A DNA stretch of 64,000 nucleotides from Micromonospora sp. WMMA1947 (GCF_027497355.1 NZ_CP114909.1:4731001-4795000), one strand, 5' to 3'; counted from the first letter of the stretch, positions 46,077 through 54,961 are shown. Notes: generated from the letters alone by a model not told the origin. Translations and numbers: made by a program.

Positions 46077-47057
46077 GTGACGGTGGCGACCACGGCGGCG
46101 CAGGAGATCCAGGTGGGGGAGCGGCTGGTCCGCGTCTCCAGCCCCGACAAGCCCTACTTCCCGGAGCGCGGGCTGACCAAGCTGGACGTGATCAGCTACT
46201 TCCTGTCCGTCGGCGACGGCATCCTGCGCGCGCTGCGGGACCGGCCGACCATGCTGGAACGCTGGCCGCGCGGCGTGTTCGAGGGCGCCAAGGTGGCCAC
46301 CCGGCAGACCAACAAGGGCGACGCGTTCTACCAGAAGCGGCTCCCGGCCGGCGCGCCCGACTGGGTGCGTACCGCCCACATCACGTTCCCGAGCGGCCGT
46401 ACCGCCGACGAGGTGGCCCCGAGCGAACTGGCCGTGGTGATCTGGGCGGCCAACCTCGGCACGCTGCGGTTCCACCCGTGGCCGGTGTCGAAGGACGACG
46501 TGGAGCACCCCGACCAGCTGCGCATCGACCTCGACCCGATGCCGGGCGTCGACTTCGCGCAGGTGGTGCCGGTGGCACACGAGGTACGAGCGTTCCTGGC
46601 CGAGCTGGGCCTGGAGGGCTTCCCGAAGACCACCGGCGGGCGCGGCATCCACGTGTACGTCTCGATCGAGCCGCGCTGGAGCTTCGGCGAGTGCCGGCGG
46701 GCGGTGCTCGCGCTCGGCCTGGAGATGCAGCGCCGCCTGCCCGACCTGGTCACCACCACCTGGTGGCGCGACCAGCGGGACCGGCCGGTCTTCGTCGACT
46801 ACAACCAGATGGCCCGCGACCACACCATGACCTCGGCGTACTCGATCCGGCCGACGCCCGCCGCGCTGGTCTCCGCGCCGCTGGACTGGTCCGAACTGGA
46901 CGACGCGCGCCCGGAGGACTTCGACGTGCTGAGCATGCCCGAGCGGTTCGCCGGGCGCGGCGACCCGCACGCCGGGCTGGACGGGCGGCGGTACTCGCTG
47001 GAACCCCTGCTGGAGCGGGCCGACGCCGAAGGGCTGGAGCCGCCGCCGGAACGCTGA
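46077..47057 (+). CDS. LigD-type primase-polymerase (stand-alone)
   Basis: 326 aa. The catalytic metal motif is LRIDLDPMPG (DxD), with the nucleotide-binding KTTGGRGIHVYV and the late segment FVDYNQMARDHTMTSAYS, as in the polymerase (PrimPol) domain of the bacterial NHEJ ligase LigD. Ligase and phosphoesterase domains are absent, and no Ku is nearby, so it is the separate LigD-polymerase type common in actinomycetes. It fills gaps or adds ribonucleotides in end joining. GTG 46077 follows ggaaagga. Only 33 bp after the SWIM gene. Confidence 0.9.
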   Translation: MTVATTAAQEIQVGERLVRVSSPDKPYFPERGLTKLDVISYFLSVGDGILRALRDRPTMLERWPRGVFEGAKVATRQTNKGDAFYQKRLPAGAPDWVRTAHITFPSGRTADEVAPSELAVVIWAANLGTLRFHPWPVSKDDVEHPDQLRIDLDPMPGVDFAQVVPVAHEVRAFLAELGLEGFPKTTGGRGIHVYVSIEPRWSFGECRRAVLALGLEMQRRLPDLVTTTWWRDQRDRPVFVDYNQMARDHTMTSAYSIRPTPAALVSAPLDWSELDDARPEDFDVLSMPERFAGRGDPHAGLDGRRYSLEPLLERADAEGLEPPPER

Positions 47058-47061
47058 CCGG

Positions 47062-47568
47062 TCAGTCCCAGGGGCTCTGCGTGCCGTCGAACTCCTCGAA
47101 CACCAGCCAGGTACGTGTGGACAGCACCCCGGCGATGCTCTGCACCCGGTCCAGCACCACGTCCCGCAGCGTCGCGTTGTCCGGCGCCCGGACCAGCGCG
47201 AGGACGTCGTGCTCTCCGCTGAGCAGCGCCGCGTGCTCGATGTAGCGCACCCGGGCCAGCTCGGCGGAGACCTCCCGCCAGGTGTTCTGCTCGATGGTCA
47301 GCGCGATGTACGCCGACGTGCCCAGCCCGGCCGGCTCCGGCGCCACCCGCGCGGTGAACCCGGTCAGCACCCCGTCGCGCAGCAGCCGCTCCACCCGGGC
47401 GTACGCGTTGGTGCGCGAGACGTGCACCCGTTCGGCGAGCGTACGGATCGACGTGCGGGCGTCGCGGACCAGTTCGCGCAGGATCCGCCGGTCCACCTCG
47501 TCCAGCGGCCCGGCCGAACGTCCCGTTCCGCCCGCCGCGCCCGGTGTGGTGCCGGTCTCCTGGCTCAC
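47062..47568 (-). CDS. Lrp/AsnC family transcriptional regulator (BkdR-like)
   Basis: 168 aa. N-terminal HTH: DEVDRRILRELVRDARTSIR then LAERVHVSRTNAYARVERLL; C-terminal RAM/AsnC effector domain (TARVAPEPAGLGTSAYIALT; SGEHDVLALVRAPD). It is divergent from the E1/E2 operon at 47674, an arrangement seen for BkdR in actinomycetes, so it probably controls that operon and itself in response to an amino acid. The 105-bp gap holds a TTGAGTCAA palindrome (47614-47622). Confidence 0.9.
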   Translation of the reverse strand: MSQETGTTPGAAGGTGRSAGPLDEVDRRILRELVRDARTSIRTLAERVHVSRTNAYARVERLLRDGVLTGFTARVAPEPAGLGTSAYIALTIEQNTWREVSAELARVRYIEHAALLSGEHDVLALVRAPDNATLRDVVLDRVQSIAGVLSTRTWLVFEEFDGTQSPWD

Positions 47569-47673
47569 CTCAGCCGCCCTCCCGTGCCATTCGTCCCGCG
47601 TTCATCCCGCATGTTGAGTCAATCATCCACGACCGGGAGCATAGGGCCACCACACGTCCAGGAGGTCCCCGCC

Positions 47674-48840
47674 GTGACGACCACACCCCAGGCGGTCCGC
47701 AGGGCATCCCCGCGCACCCGCCGGAAGACCACCCCGGCCGCACCCGACCCGTCCGCCGGCTTCATGCCGCAGGCCGAACCGGTCCGGCTGCTCGAACCCG
47801 ACGGGACCCCGCTGCCGGCCCGCGACGACTACCCGGAGCCGCCGGTCGAGACGCTGCGCGAGATGTACCGGCGCATGGTCGTCGGCCGCCGCTTCGACGT
47901 GCAGGCCACCGCGCTCACCAAGCAGGGCCGCCTCGCCGTCTACCCGTCCGCGCGCGGCCAGGAGGCGTGCCAGATCGGCGGCGTCCTCGCACTGCGCGAC
48001 ACCGACTGGGTGTTCCCCACCTACCGCGAGTCGATGGCGCTGACCGCACGCGGCCTCGACCCGGTCGAGGTGCTCACGCTGCTGCGCGGCGACTGGCACT
48101 GCGGGTACGACCCGGCCGTCACCCGCACCGCGCCGCAGTGCACCCCGCTCGCCACCCAGTGCGTGCACGCCGCCGGGCTGGCCTACGGCGAGTCGTACCA
48201 GGGGCGCGACACCGTGGCGCTGGCGTTCATCGGCGACGGCGCCACCAGCGAGGGCGACTTCCACGAGGGCATCAACTTCGCCGCCGTGTTCAAGGCGCCC
48301 GTCGTCTACCTGGTGCAGAACAACAAGTACGCGATCAGCGTGCCGCTGTCCCGGCAGACCGCCGCGCCGAGCCTTGCGTACAAGGGCGTCGGCTACGGCG
48401 TACCCAGCGAGCAGGTCGACGGCAACGACCCGGTGGCCGTCCTCGCGGTGCTGGAGCGCGCCGTCGCGCACGCCCGCGCCGGCAAGGGCCCCTACCTGGT
48501 CGAGGCCCACACCTACCGGATGGAGCCGCACACCAACGCCGACGACCAGACCCGCTACCGCGACGCCGACGAGGTCGAGGCGTGGCGCGACCGCGACCCG
48601 ATCGCCCGGCTCGAGGCGTACCTGCGGGCCAAGGGTGTGCTCGACGACGCCGCCGTCGCGGCGATCGCCGACGAGGCCGAGGAGTACGCCGCCGCGCTGC
48701 GCCGCCGGATGGACGCCCACCCGACCGTGGACCCGCTGAGCCTGTTCGACCACGTGTACGCCGAGCCGACGCCGCAACTCGTCGAGCAGCGCGAGATGGT
48801 CCGGGCCGAGCTGGCCGCCGACGCGGAGGGGGACGCCTGA
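47674..48840 (+). CDS. 2-oxoacid dehydrogenase E1 alpha (pyruvate/branched-chain type)
   Basis: 388 aa from GTG 47674 with a strong aggaggtcc ribosome site. ThDP motif: IGDGATSEGDFHEG and VQNNKYAIS. FPTYRESMALTARG and YPSARGQEACQIG are typical of actinobacterial PdhA/BkdA. With the next two genes it forms E1 and E2 of a pyruvate or branched-chain 2-oxoacid dehydrogenase complex; the adjacent Lrp regulator favours branched-chain substrates. E3 is not encoded here. Confidence 0.92.
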   Translation: MTTTPQAVRRASPRTRRKTTPAAPDPSAGFMPQAEPVRLLEPDGTPLPARDDYPEPPVETLREMYRRMVVGRRFDVQATALTKQGRLAVYPSARGQEACQIGGVLALRDTDWVFPTYRESMALTARGLDPVEVLTLLRGDWHCGYDPAVTRTAPQCTPLATQCVHAAGLAYGESYQGRDTVALAFIGDGATSEGDFHEGINFAAVFKAPVVYLVQNNKYAISVPLSRQTAAPSLAYKGVGYGVPSEQVDGNDPVAVLAVLERAVAHARAGKGPYLVEAHTYRMEPHTNADDQTRYRDADEVEAWRDRDPIARLEAYLRAKGVLDDAAVAAIADEAEEYAAALRRRMDAHPTVDPLSLFDHVYAEPTPQLVEQREMVRAELAADAEGDA

Positions 48841-49844
48841 TGGCCACCATGACCATGGCGAAGGCACTCAACGCCGCGCTCGCCGACGCGATGCTCGACG
48901 ACGAGCGGGTCGTCGTCTTCGGTGAGGACGTCGGCCAGCTCGGCGGCGTTTTCCGGATCACCGACGGGTTGCAGGCCCGCTTCGGCGACAAGCGCTGCTT
49001 CGACACCCCGCTCGCGGAGGCCGGCATCGTCGGGTTCGCCGTCGGCCTGGCCATGTCCGGGCTGCGGCCGGTGGTCGAGATGCAGTTCGACGCGTTCGCG
49101 TACCCGGCGTTCGAACAGATCGCCTCGCACGTGGCGAAGCTGCGCAACCGCACCCGTGGCGCGCTGAGCGTGCCGATCGTCATCCGCGTGCCGTACGCCG
49201 GTGGCATCGGCGGCGTCGAGCACCACTGCGACTCGTCCGAGGCGTACTACGCGCACACCCCCGGCCTGAAGGTGGTCACCCCCGCGACCGTGGACGACGC
49301 GTACTCGCTGCTGCGCGCCGCCATCGACGACCCGGACCCGGTGGTGTTCCTGGAGCCCAAGAAGCTCTACTTCACCAGCGCCGAGGCGGACCTTCCGGCC
49401 CGTACCGCGCCGATCGGCAGCGCCGTGGTGCGCCGCCCCGGCACCGACGCCACCCTGATCGCGTACGGCCCGGCGGTGCCGGTCGCGCTGGCCGCCGCCG
49501 AGGCCGCCCGCGAGGAGGGCTGGGACCTCGAGGTCGTCGACGTACGCAGCATCGTGCCGTTCGACGACGCCACAGTCACCGCCTCGGTCCGCCGTACCGG
49601 CCGGTGCGTGGTGATCCAGGAGGCGCAGGGCTTCGCCGGTGTCGGCGCAGAGATCGCCGCCCGGGTGCAGGAACGCTGCTTCCACGCGCTGCACGCCCCG
49701 GTGCTGCGGGTGTCCGGGCTGGACATCCCGTACCCGGCGCCGATGCTGGAGCACACCCACCTGCCCTCGGTCGACCGGGTGCTGGACACCGTGGCCCGCC
49801 TGCAGTGGGACGACCAGCCCGACATGCGGTGGGTGGCGGCATGA
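48840..49844 (+). CDS. 2-oxoacid dehydrogenase E1 beta
   Basis: 334 aa. VVVFGEDVGQLGGVFRITDG and FDTPLAEAGIVGFAVGLA are E1 beta signatures; the C-terminal transketolase domain (VVDVRSIVPFDDATV) is complete. ATG 48840 overlaps the E1 alpha stop by one base and the E2 start overlaps its own stop. Confidence 0.93.
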   Translation: MATMTMAKALNAALADAMLDDERVVVFGEDVGQLGGVFRITDGLQARFGDKRCFDTPLAEAGIVGFAVGLAMSGLRPVVEMQFDAFAYPAFEQIASHVAKLRNRTRGALSVPIVIRVPYAGGIGGVEHHCDSSEAYYAHTPGLKVVTPATVDDAYSLLRAAIDDPDPVVFLEPKKLYFTSAEADLPARTAPIGSAVVRRPGTDATLIAYGPAVPVALAAAEAAREEGWDLEVVDVRSIVPFDDATVTASVRRTGRCVVIQEAQGFAGVGAEIAARVQERCFHALHAPVLRVSGLDIPYPAPMLEHTHLPSVDRVLDTVARLQWDDQPDMRWVAA

Positions 49845-51406
49845 GCGAACGCACCGAGCGGAGCGAGGGCCGTGAGTCCATGCCCGGCCGGCACGGCATG
49901 AGCGCGGTTCTTGGGACCCGCGACTTCCTTCTCCCCGACCTCGGGGAAGGGCTCAGCGAGGCGGAGATCGTCGAGTGGCGGGTCGCCGTCGGCGACGTGG
50001 TCACCGTGGACCAGAGCGTGGTCGAGGTGGAGACCGCCAAGGCCGTCGTCGACGTGCCCTGCCCGTACGCCGGACGGGTCGTGGCCCTGCACGGCGCGGC
50101 CGGTGAGGTCCGCCCGGTGGGTCAGCCGCTGATCACCATCGCCCCGCTCGACGACGCACCCGACCCGCACGCCACCTACCGCGAGGAGGAGCGGGCCGGG
50201 TCCGGCAACGTCCTGATCGGCTACGGCACCGGCCATGGCGGCACGGGCCGGCGGAGGCGCCGGCCGCGGCTGGCGCTCGCGCCCGAGCCCGGCCCGCCCG
50301 CCTCGGCGGACGCCTCGGCCGTGACCGGCTCCGCGTCCAGCCCGGTGGCCGTGACTGGCTCTTCGGTTTCGGCGGGTCCGGCTCCGGCTGGCTCGTCGGT
50401 TCCGGCGGGTGCTCCCGCCCTGGCGGGACCGCCGGCCCCGGGCGGCCTGTCCGCGTCGGCGGGCCGGGCGGCCGCTGCGGAGGCGGCCGGCGGATCGGCG
50501 GCGCCGCTGGTCATCTCGCCGATCGTGCGGCGGCTGGCGAAGGAGCACGGCATCGACCTGGCGTCGCTGCGCGGCACCGGGCCGGGCGGCGTGATCCGCC
50601 GGGCCGACCTGGACGCCGCCGTGGCCGCTCCCACCACCGCCGCCTCGGCGGCCCGGCTGGCAGCGGTGCCGGACGCCCCGGCCGCCCACGTCGGGCTCGC
50701 CCCGACCGGCGACGGTGACACGGTCATCCCGCTCACCGGCATCCGCAAGGTGATCGCAGACAAGCTCTCCCGCAGCCGCCGGGAGATCCCCGAGGTGACC
50801 ATCTGGGTCGACGTGGACGCCACCGGCCTGCTGGAGACGCGCGCCGCGATCAACGCCGCCACGCCGGAGGCACCGGTGAGCATTCTGGCCCTGCTGGCTC
50901 GGATCTGCCTCAGCGGCCTGCGGAAGTTCCCGCAGCTCAACGCGCACGTCGACACCGAGGGGCAGCGGATCATGCAGTCTGCGGGCGTGCACCTGGGCAT
51001 CGCCGCGCAGACCGACAGGGGCCTGGTCGTCCCGGTGCTGCGCGACGCGCAGCGGCTCACCACCCGGGAACTGGCCGCCGCGCTCGCCGAGACCACGGCG
51101 GCAGCCCGGGCCGGCACGCTGCCGCCGGCGCGGCTGACCGGCGGGACGTTCACCCTCAACAACTACGGCGTGTTCGGCGTGGACGGCTCCACGCCGATCA
51201 TCAACCACCCGGAGGCGGCGCTGCTCGGCGTCGGCCGGATCGTCGACAAGCCGTGGGTGGTGGACGGGCAGCTCGCCGTCCGCAAGGTGACCCAGATCAG
51301 CCTCACCTTCGACCACCGCGTCTGCGACGGTGGCGTGGCGGGCGGCTTCCTGCGCCACGTGGCCGACTGCGTCGAGCAACCCGCCCTCCTGGTCGCCAAC
51401 GTCTGA
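49841..51406 (+). CDS. 2-oxoacid dehydrogenase E2 (dihydrolipoyl acyltransferase)
   Basis: 521 aa. One lipoyl domain (LPDLGEGLSEAEIVEW, lipoyl Lys in VETAKAVVDVP), a ~100-residue Ala/Pro/Ser linker, an E3-binding domain (ISPIVRRLAKEHGIDL; GTGPGGVIRRADL) and the catalytic domain ending in FDHRVCDGGVAG (HxxxDG). It passes the acyl group to CoA. The first ~20 residues (SERTERSEGRES...) are charged, repetitive and absent from homologous starts, so a later Met (49898, MSAVLG) could be the true start. Confidence 0.93.
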   Translation: MSERTERSEGRESMPGRHGMSAVLGTRDFLLPDLGEGLSEAEIVEWRVAVGDVVTVDQSVVEVETAKAVVDVPCPYAGRVVALHGAAGEVRPVGQPLITIAPLDDAPDPHATYREEERAGSGNVLIGYGTGHGGTGRRRRRPRLALAPEPGPPASADASAVTGSASSPVAVTGSSVSAGPAPAGSSVPAGAPALAGPPAPGGLSASAGRAAAAEAAGGSAAPLVISPIVRRLAKEHGIDLASLRGTGPGGVIRRADLDAAVAAPTTAASAARLAAVPDAPAAHVGLAPTGDGDTVIPLTGIRKVIADKLSRSRREIPEVTIWVDVDATGLLETRAAINAATPEAPVSILALLARICLSGLRKFPQLNAHVDTEGQRIMQSAGVHLGIAAQTDRGLVVPVLRDAQRLTTRELAAALAETTAAARAGTLPPARLTGGTFTLNNYGVFGVDGSTPIINHPEAALLGVGRIVDKPWVVDGQLAVRKVTQISLTFDHRVCDGGVAGGFLRHVADCVEQPALLVANV

Positions 51407-51425
51407 CCCCCGCCCTCCCGGCACC

Positions 51426-51459
51426 CGGCCCCGGCCCTCCCCACAGAGGACCGGGGCCG
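51426..51459 (+). terminator. Hairpin after the E2 gene
   Basis: Arms CGGCCCCGG (51426-51434) and CCGGGGCCG (51451-51459), 20 bp after the E2 stop, in a C-rich stretch. No T run. Confidence 0.55.
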
Positions 51460-51465
51460 CGCCCG

Positions 51466-51489
51466 TCCTCCTCCTCCTCCTCCTCCTCC
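51466..51489. repeat. (TCC)8 microsatellite
   Basis: Eight uninterrupted TCC units. It forms part of the pyrimidine-rich left flank of the palindrome cluster. Confidence 0.9.
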
Positions 51490-51500
51490 GCCTGCCCGCC

Positions 51501-51573
51501 CGCGATCTTGCACTTGCGGCCCGCGATGTGCCCGATTTGCACCCTTCTCCAGGGCCGCAAATGCAAGATCGCG
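51501..51573. repeat. 73-bp palindrome, CGCGATCTTGC family
   Basis: 22-bp arms (51501-51522 and 51552-51573) with one mismatch; outer part CGCGATCTTGCA. Same length and ends as the element at 8262-8334. Confidence 0.88.
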
Positions 51574-51653
51574 GCGGCGGTGCGGCTCGCGGGGGTGATG
51601 GCGTCCAGCGCTGTCCGCCTTGCGAGACCGTTGTTCCGGCGGGTGGGATCGCT

Positions 51654-51707
51654 CGAGATCTTGGTAGGAAAGCGCCCCCATTAGGGCCGTTTCGTACCAA
51701 GATCTCG
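51654..51707. repeat. 54-bp palindrome, CGAGATCTTGGTA family
   Basis: 18-bp arms CGAGATCTTGGTAGGAAA (51654-51671) and inverse (51690-51707), one mismatch; a further GC stem (GCGCCCC/GGGCCG) continues inwards. Only copy seen in the window. Confidence 0.8.
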
Positions 51708-51727
51708 CACTGCCCCCTCGCCTTCAT

Positions 51728-51792
51728 CCGTCGATCATGAGGTTGACCGGGGCAAAACGGACACCGCGTGCCGTCAACTTCATGATCGACGG
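51728..51792. repeat. 65-bp palindrome, CCGTCGATCATGA family
   Basis: 20-bp arms CCGTCGATCATGAGGTTGAC (51728-51747) and inverse (51773-51792), one mismatch. Same length as and clearly homologous to 18026-18090. Followed by a G-rich tract (51792-51860). Confidence 0.88.
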
Positions 51793-52019
51793 GCCGGGGG
51801 CGGGCCGGGGGCGTGCCGGGGGCGTGCCGGGGGGCGGGGGCGGGGGCGGGGGGGCGACAGGAACCGGGCGGAGGGCGCGTGGGGCGCAAGCGGGGACGGG
51901 AATTACCTGTCCGGCACGATTCTCCGCAGCTGTTTCCGAGCAATTCCGCCGAAGGTGCCACGGCGCGATCCCAGGCCTACAGAATGTGGGCGAGAGGGTT
52001 CGGAAATGGGGGGCGAAAT

Positions 52020-53291
52020 ATGTTTGCGAGGCGCCGACTGACGCTTTTCGCGATGACCGTCGCAGCCGCGCCGCTGGCGGTCGGCGCGTGTACCGCCGGC
52101 CCGAAGTCGTTGGCGAAGCGGGCCGAGGCGGCGCCGCCGTCGGTCACCGTGTCGCCGGCCGACCGCACCCGGGACGTGCCGATCAGTGCGGAGGTGGGAA
52201 CGAAGGTCAGCAACGGCAAGGTCACCGCCGTCAAGCTGACCGACGACAAGGGGAACGCGGTGCCGGCCCAGCCGCGTGAGGACGGCTCCAGCTGGGTGCC
52301 GGACCGGCCGCTCGTCAATTCCCGGACGTACACGGCGGAGGTGACCGCGACCGGCGATTCCGGTAAGACCGCCACGCAGAAGACGACGTTCACGACGATG
52401 GCCAAATCCACCAAACCGGCAGTCACCAGCGAATTGTATTTCCGGCCGAATCAGACGTACGGGACGGCGATGCCGGTCGTGCTCGGATTCGACCCGCCGA
52501 TTCCGAAGGAGGCGCGTGCGGACGTCCAGCGCCGGCTGTTCGTGAAGACCGATCCGCCGCAGCCGGGCACGTGGTCCTGGGTGGCCGACGGCAAGCAGGC
52601 CGAGTACCGGGCGCCGGACCGCTGGAAGCCGGGCACGAAGATCAGCGTGCGCAGCGCGTTGCAGGGTCTGCCCATCGGCAAGGACGCGGTCGGCGACTCC
52701 GACCGGGTGGCGAGCGCCAAGGTCGGCCGGCAGGTGACGCTGGACATCGACAACGAGACCAAGCAGATGACCGTCTACCAGGACGGCAAGGTGCTCAAGA
52801 AGATCCCGGTCAGCCTCGGCAAGCCGAGCACGCCGACGTCGAGCGGCGCCATGGTGATCATGGAGAAGCACGAGCACACCACGTTCGACACCCGCGGTGA
52901 GCCCAACGGTGGCTACGTGGTCGACGTGGACGACGCCCAGCGGCTGACCTGGGGCGGCGAGTTCATCCACTCGGCGCCGTGGTCGGAGGGCGACCAGGGG
53001 AGCACGAACGTCTCGCACGGCTGCACCAACGTCTCGGCGACCGCCGCGGACTGGCTGATGGGCTTCACGCAGGTCGGCGACCTGGTGACGGTCAAGGGCA
53101 CCGAGGTGAAGCTCGACCAGGGCAACGGCTTCACCGCCTGGAACGTCGGCTGGGACGAGTTCGCCAAGGGCAGCGCGCTGCCCGTACCGGCGGGGCTGAA
53201 GCCCACGCAGAGCCCCACGCCGCACCCGGGCGCGGTGGCCGGCGGGTCGTCACCGGCCCCGGCCCCCTCGCGGAGCAACAGCGGCGGCTGA
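52020..53291 (+). CDS. L,D-transpeptidase lipoprotein (Ig-like plus YkuD)
   Basis: 423 aa from ATG 52020 (ggggggcg upstream). Lipoprotein signal: RRRLTLFAMTVAAAPLAVGAC with lipobox VGAC. Two Ig-like domains (~45-260) precede the YkuD domain with the catalytic motif HSAPWSEGDQ ... SHGCTNVS. It makes 3-3 cross-links in peptidoglycan on the outer face of the membrane. The C terminus is a Pro/Ser-rich tail. Monocistronic, with a terminator behind it. Confidence 0.93.
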   Translation: MFARRRLTLFAMTVAAAPLAVGACTAGPKSLAKRAEAAPPSVTVSPADRTRDVPISAEVGTKVSNGKVTAVKLTDDKGNAVPAQPREDGSSWVPDRPLVNSRTYTAEVTATGDSGKTATQKTTFTTMAKSTKPAVTSELYFRPNQTYGTAMPVVLGFDPPIPKEARADVQRRLFVKTDPPQPGTWSWVADGKQAEYRAPDRWKPGTKISVRSALQGLPIGKDAVGDSDRVASAKVGRQVTLDIDNETKQMTVYQDGKVLKKIPVSLGKPSTPTSSGAMVIMEKHEHTTFDTRGEPNGGYVVDVDDAQRLTWGGEFIHSAPWSEGDQGSTNVSHGCTNVSATAADWLMGFTQVGDLVTVKGTEVKLDQGNGFTAWNVGWDEFAKGSALPVPAGLKPTQSPTPHPGAVAGGSSPAPAPSRSNSGG

Positions 53292-53311
53292 ACCTGGGGA
53301 GGAACGGCCAC

Positions 53312-53343
53312 GGGGCCGGCCCGCGTCCGCGCGGGCCGGCCCC
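53312..53343. terminator. Bidirectional terminator
   Basis: Perfect 14-bp arms GGGGCCGGCCCGCG (53312-53325) and inverse (53330-53343), 4-nt loop, between the convergent L,D-transpeptidase and strictosidine-synthase-like genes. Confidence 0.85.
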
Positions 53344-53352
53344 GCGCCGTGC

Positions 53353-54372
53353 TCAGTCGAGGTCGACGCGGGCCACCCCGGTCGCGGTCAGGCTGCCCAG
53401 CCAGAGGTGGCGGCCGTGCTGCCGCACGCCGGTGACCATCGGGTACGCCCCGCTCGGGCCGTGCAGCGTGCGCAGCACCCGGCCGGTGCCGTCGACCAGC
53501 GCGACCAGCCCGTAGCGGCGTGGCTGCGGCTGCACCGCGCCGGGTAGCAGGGCCACGATCTGCCGGACCCGGGGATGCGGCAGCAACCGTTCCATCGCCC
53601 GCAGCCGAGGGCTGGGCAGCGCGACCCAGTACGTGCCGTCGCCGACCGCCGAGACGTTGTCCGGGTACGCGGGCAGGTCGGTGAGCACCGTGGCCCGCCC
53701 GCCGGGCAGGTCCACCCGGAGCAGCCGGTGGGTGGCGGTCTCGGCGAGCATCAGCGCCGACTCGTCCGGGGTGAGCGCGAGCCCGTTGGGGAAGTAGAGC
53801 CCGTCGGCCACCACGTCGGTGCGCCCGGTGCGCCTGTCGTAGGCGAGGACGCGTCCGTTGGGCCGGTGCTCCAGCAGGTCGCGTTTCCAGTGCGACAGCG
53901 GGAACCGGTCGGAGGAGTCGGTGAAGTAGACGGTGCCGTCGCGGGCGACCGCCGCGTTGTCGGCCAGGTGCACCGGCGGCGCGGTGCCGGTCAGCTCGTG
54001 CACCCGGCCGGCCGGGTCGACCCGAAGCAGCCCCCGGTACGCGTCGCAGACCAGCAGTCCGCCGTCGACCGGATCGCGCTCGATGCCCAGCGGTCGTCCG
54101 CCCGTCTCGGCCAGCAGGGTGGGCGGCGTGCCGGGCGGGGAGTCGGCCGGCCACCACCAGAGGCGGCCGTCCTCGTCACCGCTGACCACCCGGCCGTCCC
54201 CGTCGACCACCACGTCCTCCGGGCCGTGCCCGCCGGCCGGCAGCGGCAGCAGGTCGGCCCGGTCGAGCCGGGTGTCAGCGGGCGCCCAGGGGCCGGTGAG
54301 CGGCGGCGGTACGGTCGCCGGCTCGCGGACCGGCCGGATCAGCAGTGGGGCACGCGGGCGGGGGACGGCCAT
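53353..54372 (-). CDS. Strictosidine-synthase-like / SMP-30 family beta-propeller protein
   Basis: 339 aa. GTVYFTDSSDRFPL, then LEHRPNGRVLAYDRRTG and GLYFPNGLALTPDESALMLA are the signatures of the Str_synth six-bladed propeller family. In bacteria these are usually lactonases or hydrolases, not alkaloid synthases. No signal peptide is seen. Start ATG 54372 is the Met before AVPRPRAP. Substrate unknown. Confidence 0.87.
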   Translation of the reverse strand: MAVPRPRAPLLIRPVREPATVPPPLTGPWAPADTRLDRADLLPLPAGGHGPEDVVVDGDGRVVSGDEDGRLWWWPADSPPGTPPTLLAETGGRPLGIERDPVDGGLLVCDAYRGLLRVDPAGRVHELTGTAPPVHLADNAAVARDGTVYFTDSSDRFPLSHWKRDLLEHRPNGRVLAYDRRTGRTDVVADGLYFPNGLALTPDESALMLAETATHRLLRVDLPGGRATVLTDLPAYPDNVSAVGDGTYWVALPSPRLRAMERLLPHPRVRQIVALLPGAVQPQPRRYGLVALVDGTGRVLRTLHGPSGAYPMVTGVRQHGRHLWLGSLTATGVARVDLD

Positions 54373-54547
54373 CGGCTCATTGTGGCCCGGCGGCGTCGCG
54401 AAGGGCAGTGCCCGACGGCGTTTCGTGCGCGTGGCGTGGCGGCTGCGGGATGACCCTGAGACGGCTCGGGGTCGGGTCCCGGACAGTACCCGGAACCCCC
54501 CGCCGCGAGGCCCGGAAATGTCGGTGGGCCCGGGTAGGTTTGGCCGC

Positions 54548-54904
54548 ATGGTACACAGCGTTGAGCGCTTCCACGTGGCGATGGACGTGCGCGATCACGT
54601 GGTCGAGCTGCGCCCGGTCGGCGAGATCGACATCGCTTCCGTGACGGCGTTCCGGGCCGCGCTCTGGGCGGCGCCGGCCCGGCCGGTGCTGCGGGTCGAC
54701 CTGTCCGGTGTGCGGCTGCTCTCCGCCGCCGGCGTCCGCGCGCTCGTCGCCACCCACCTGCGGGTCCGGGCCCGCGGTGGCGAGCTGGTGCTCACCGACC
54801 CCGACCCGGTCGTGGCCCGCGTGCTGCGGGTGACCGGCCTGCACCGGGTGCTCCCGGTGCGCTGTTCGGATCGCGAGCACGAGCTGGTGGCCTGCGCGGC
54901 CTGA
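54548..54904 (+). CDS. STAS domain protein (anti-sigma factor antagonist-like)
   Basis: 118 aa. HVVELRPVGEIDIASVTAFR and VLRVDLSGVRLLSAAGVRAL follow the STAS fold of SpoIIAA/RsbV. The loop that carries the phosphorylated Ser in classical antagonists (DSSG or DSAG) reads LLSAAG, so the usual phospho-Ser position is Ala, with a Ser just before. It may be a constitutively unphosphorylated antagonist or not respond to a kinase. No anti-sigma partner gene is adjacent. Confidence 0.85.
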   Translation: MVHSVERFHVAMDVRDHVVELRPVGEIDIASVTAFRAALWAAPARPVLRVDLSGVRLLSAAGVRALVATHLRVRARGGELVLTDPDPVVARVLRVTGLHRVLPVRCSDREHELVACAA

Positions 54905-54961
54905 GCACCGAACCGGCCTGGCGGCCGCGACCGAGGCGCCGCGATCGAGCGGGACATGCGC

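Larger units (their letters stand above)
51407..52019. other. 613-bp non-coding region with clustered palindromes
   Basis: Holds, left to right, a C-rich hairpin, (TCC)8, three palindromes of different families, a G-rich tract (51792-51860, several runs of five or more G, G-quadruplex potential) and then 150 bp of ordinary sequence with the promoter expected for the L,D-transpeptidase. No credible gene is seen on either strand. Confidence 0.7.

Noticed and set aside
47674..51406. Assigning this E1-E2 operon to the biosynthetic cluster
   Set aside because: It has its own Lrp regulator and full E2, lies 18 kb past the last pathway gene, and fits ordinary branched-chain or pyruvate metabolism.
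51466..51792. CRISPR array
   Set aside because: Repeats are palindromes of different families and lengths, not direct repeats with regular spacers, and no cas genes are present.
52020..52140. Riboswitch (c-di-AMP type) in the L,D-transpeptidase leader 51860-52019
   Set aside because: Such riboswitches precede wall genes in actinomycetes, but none of the conserved blocks could be found here.
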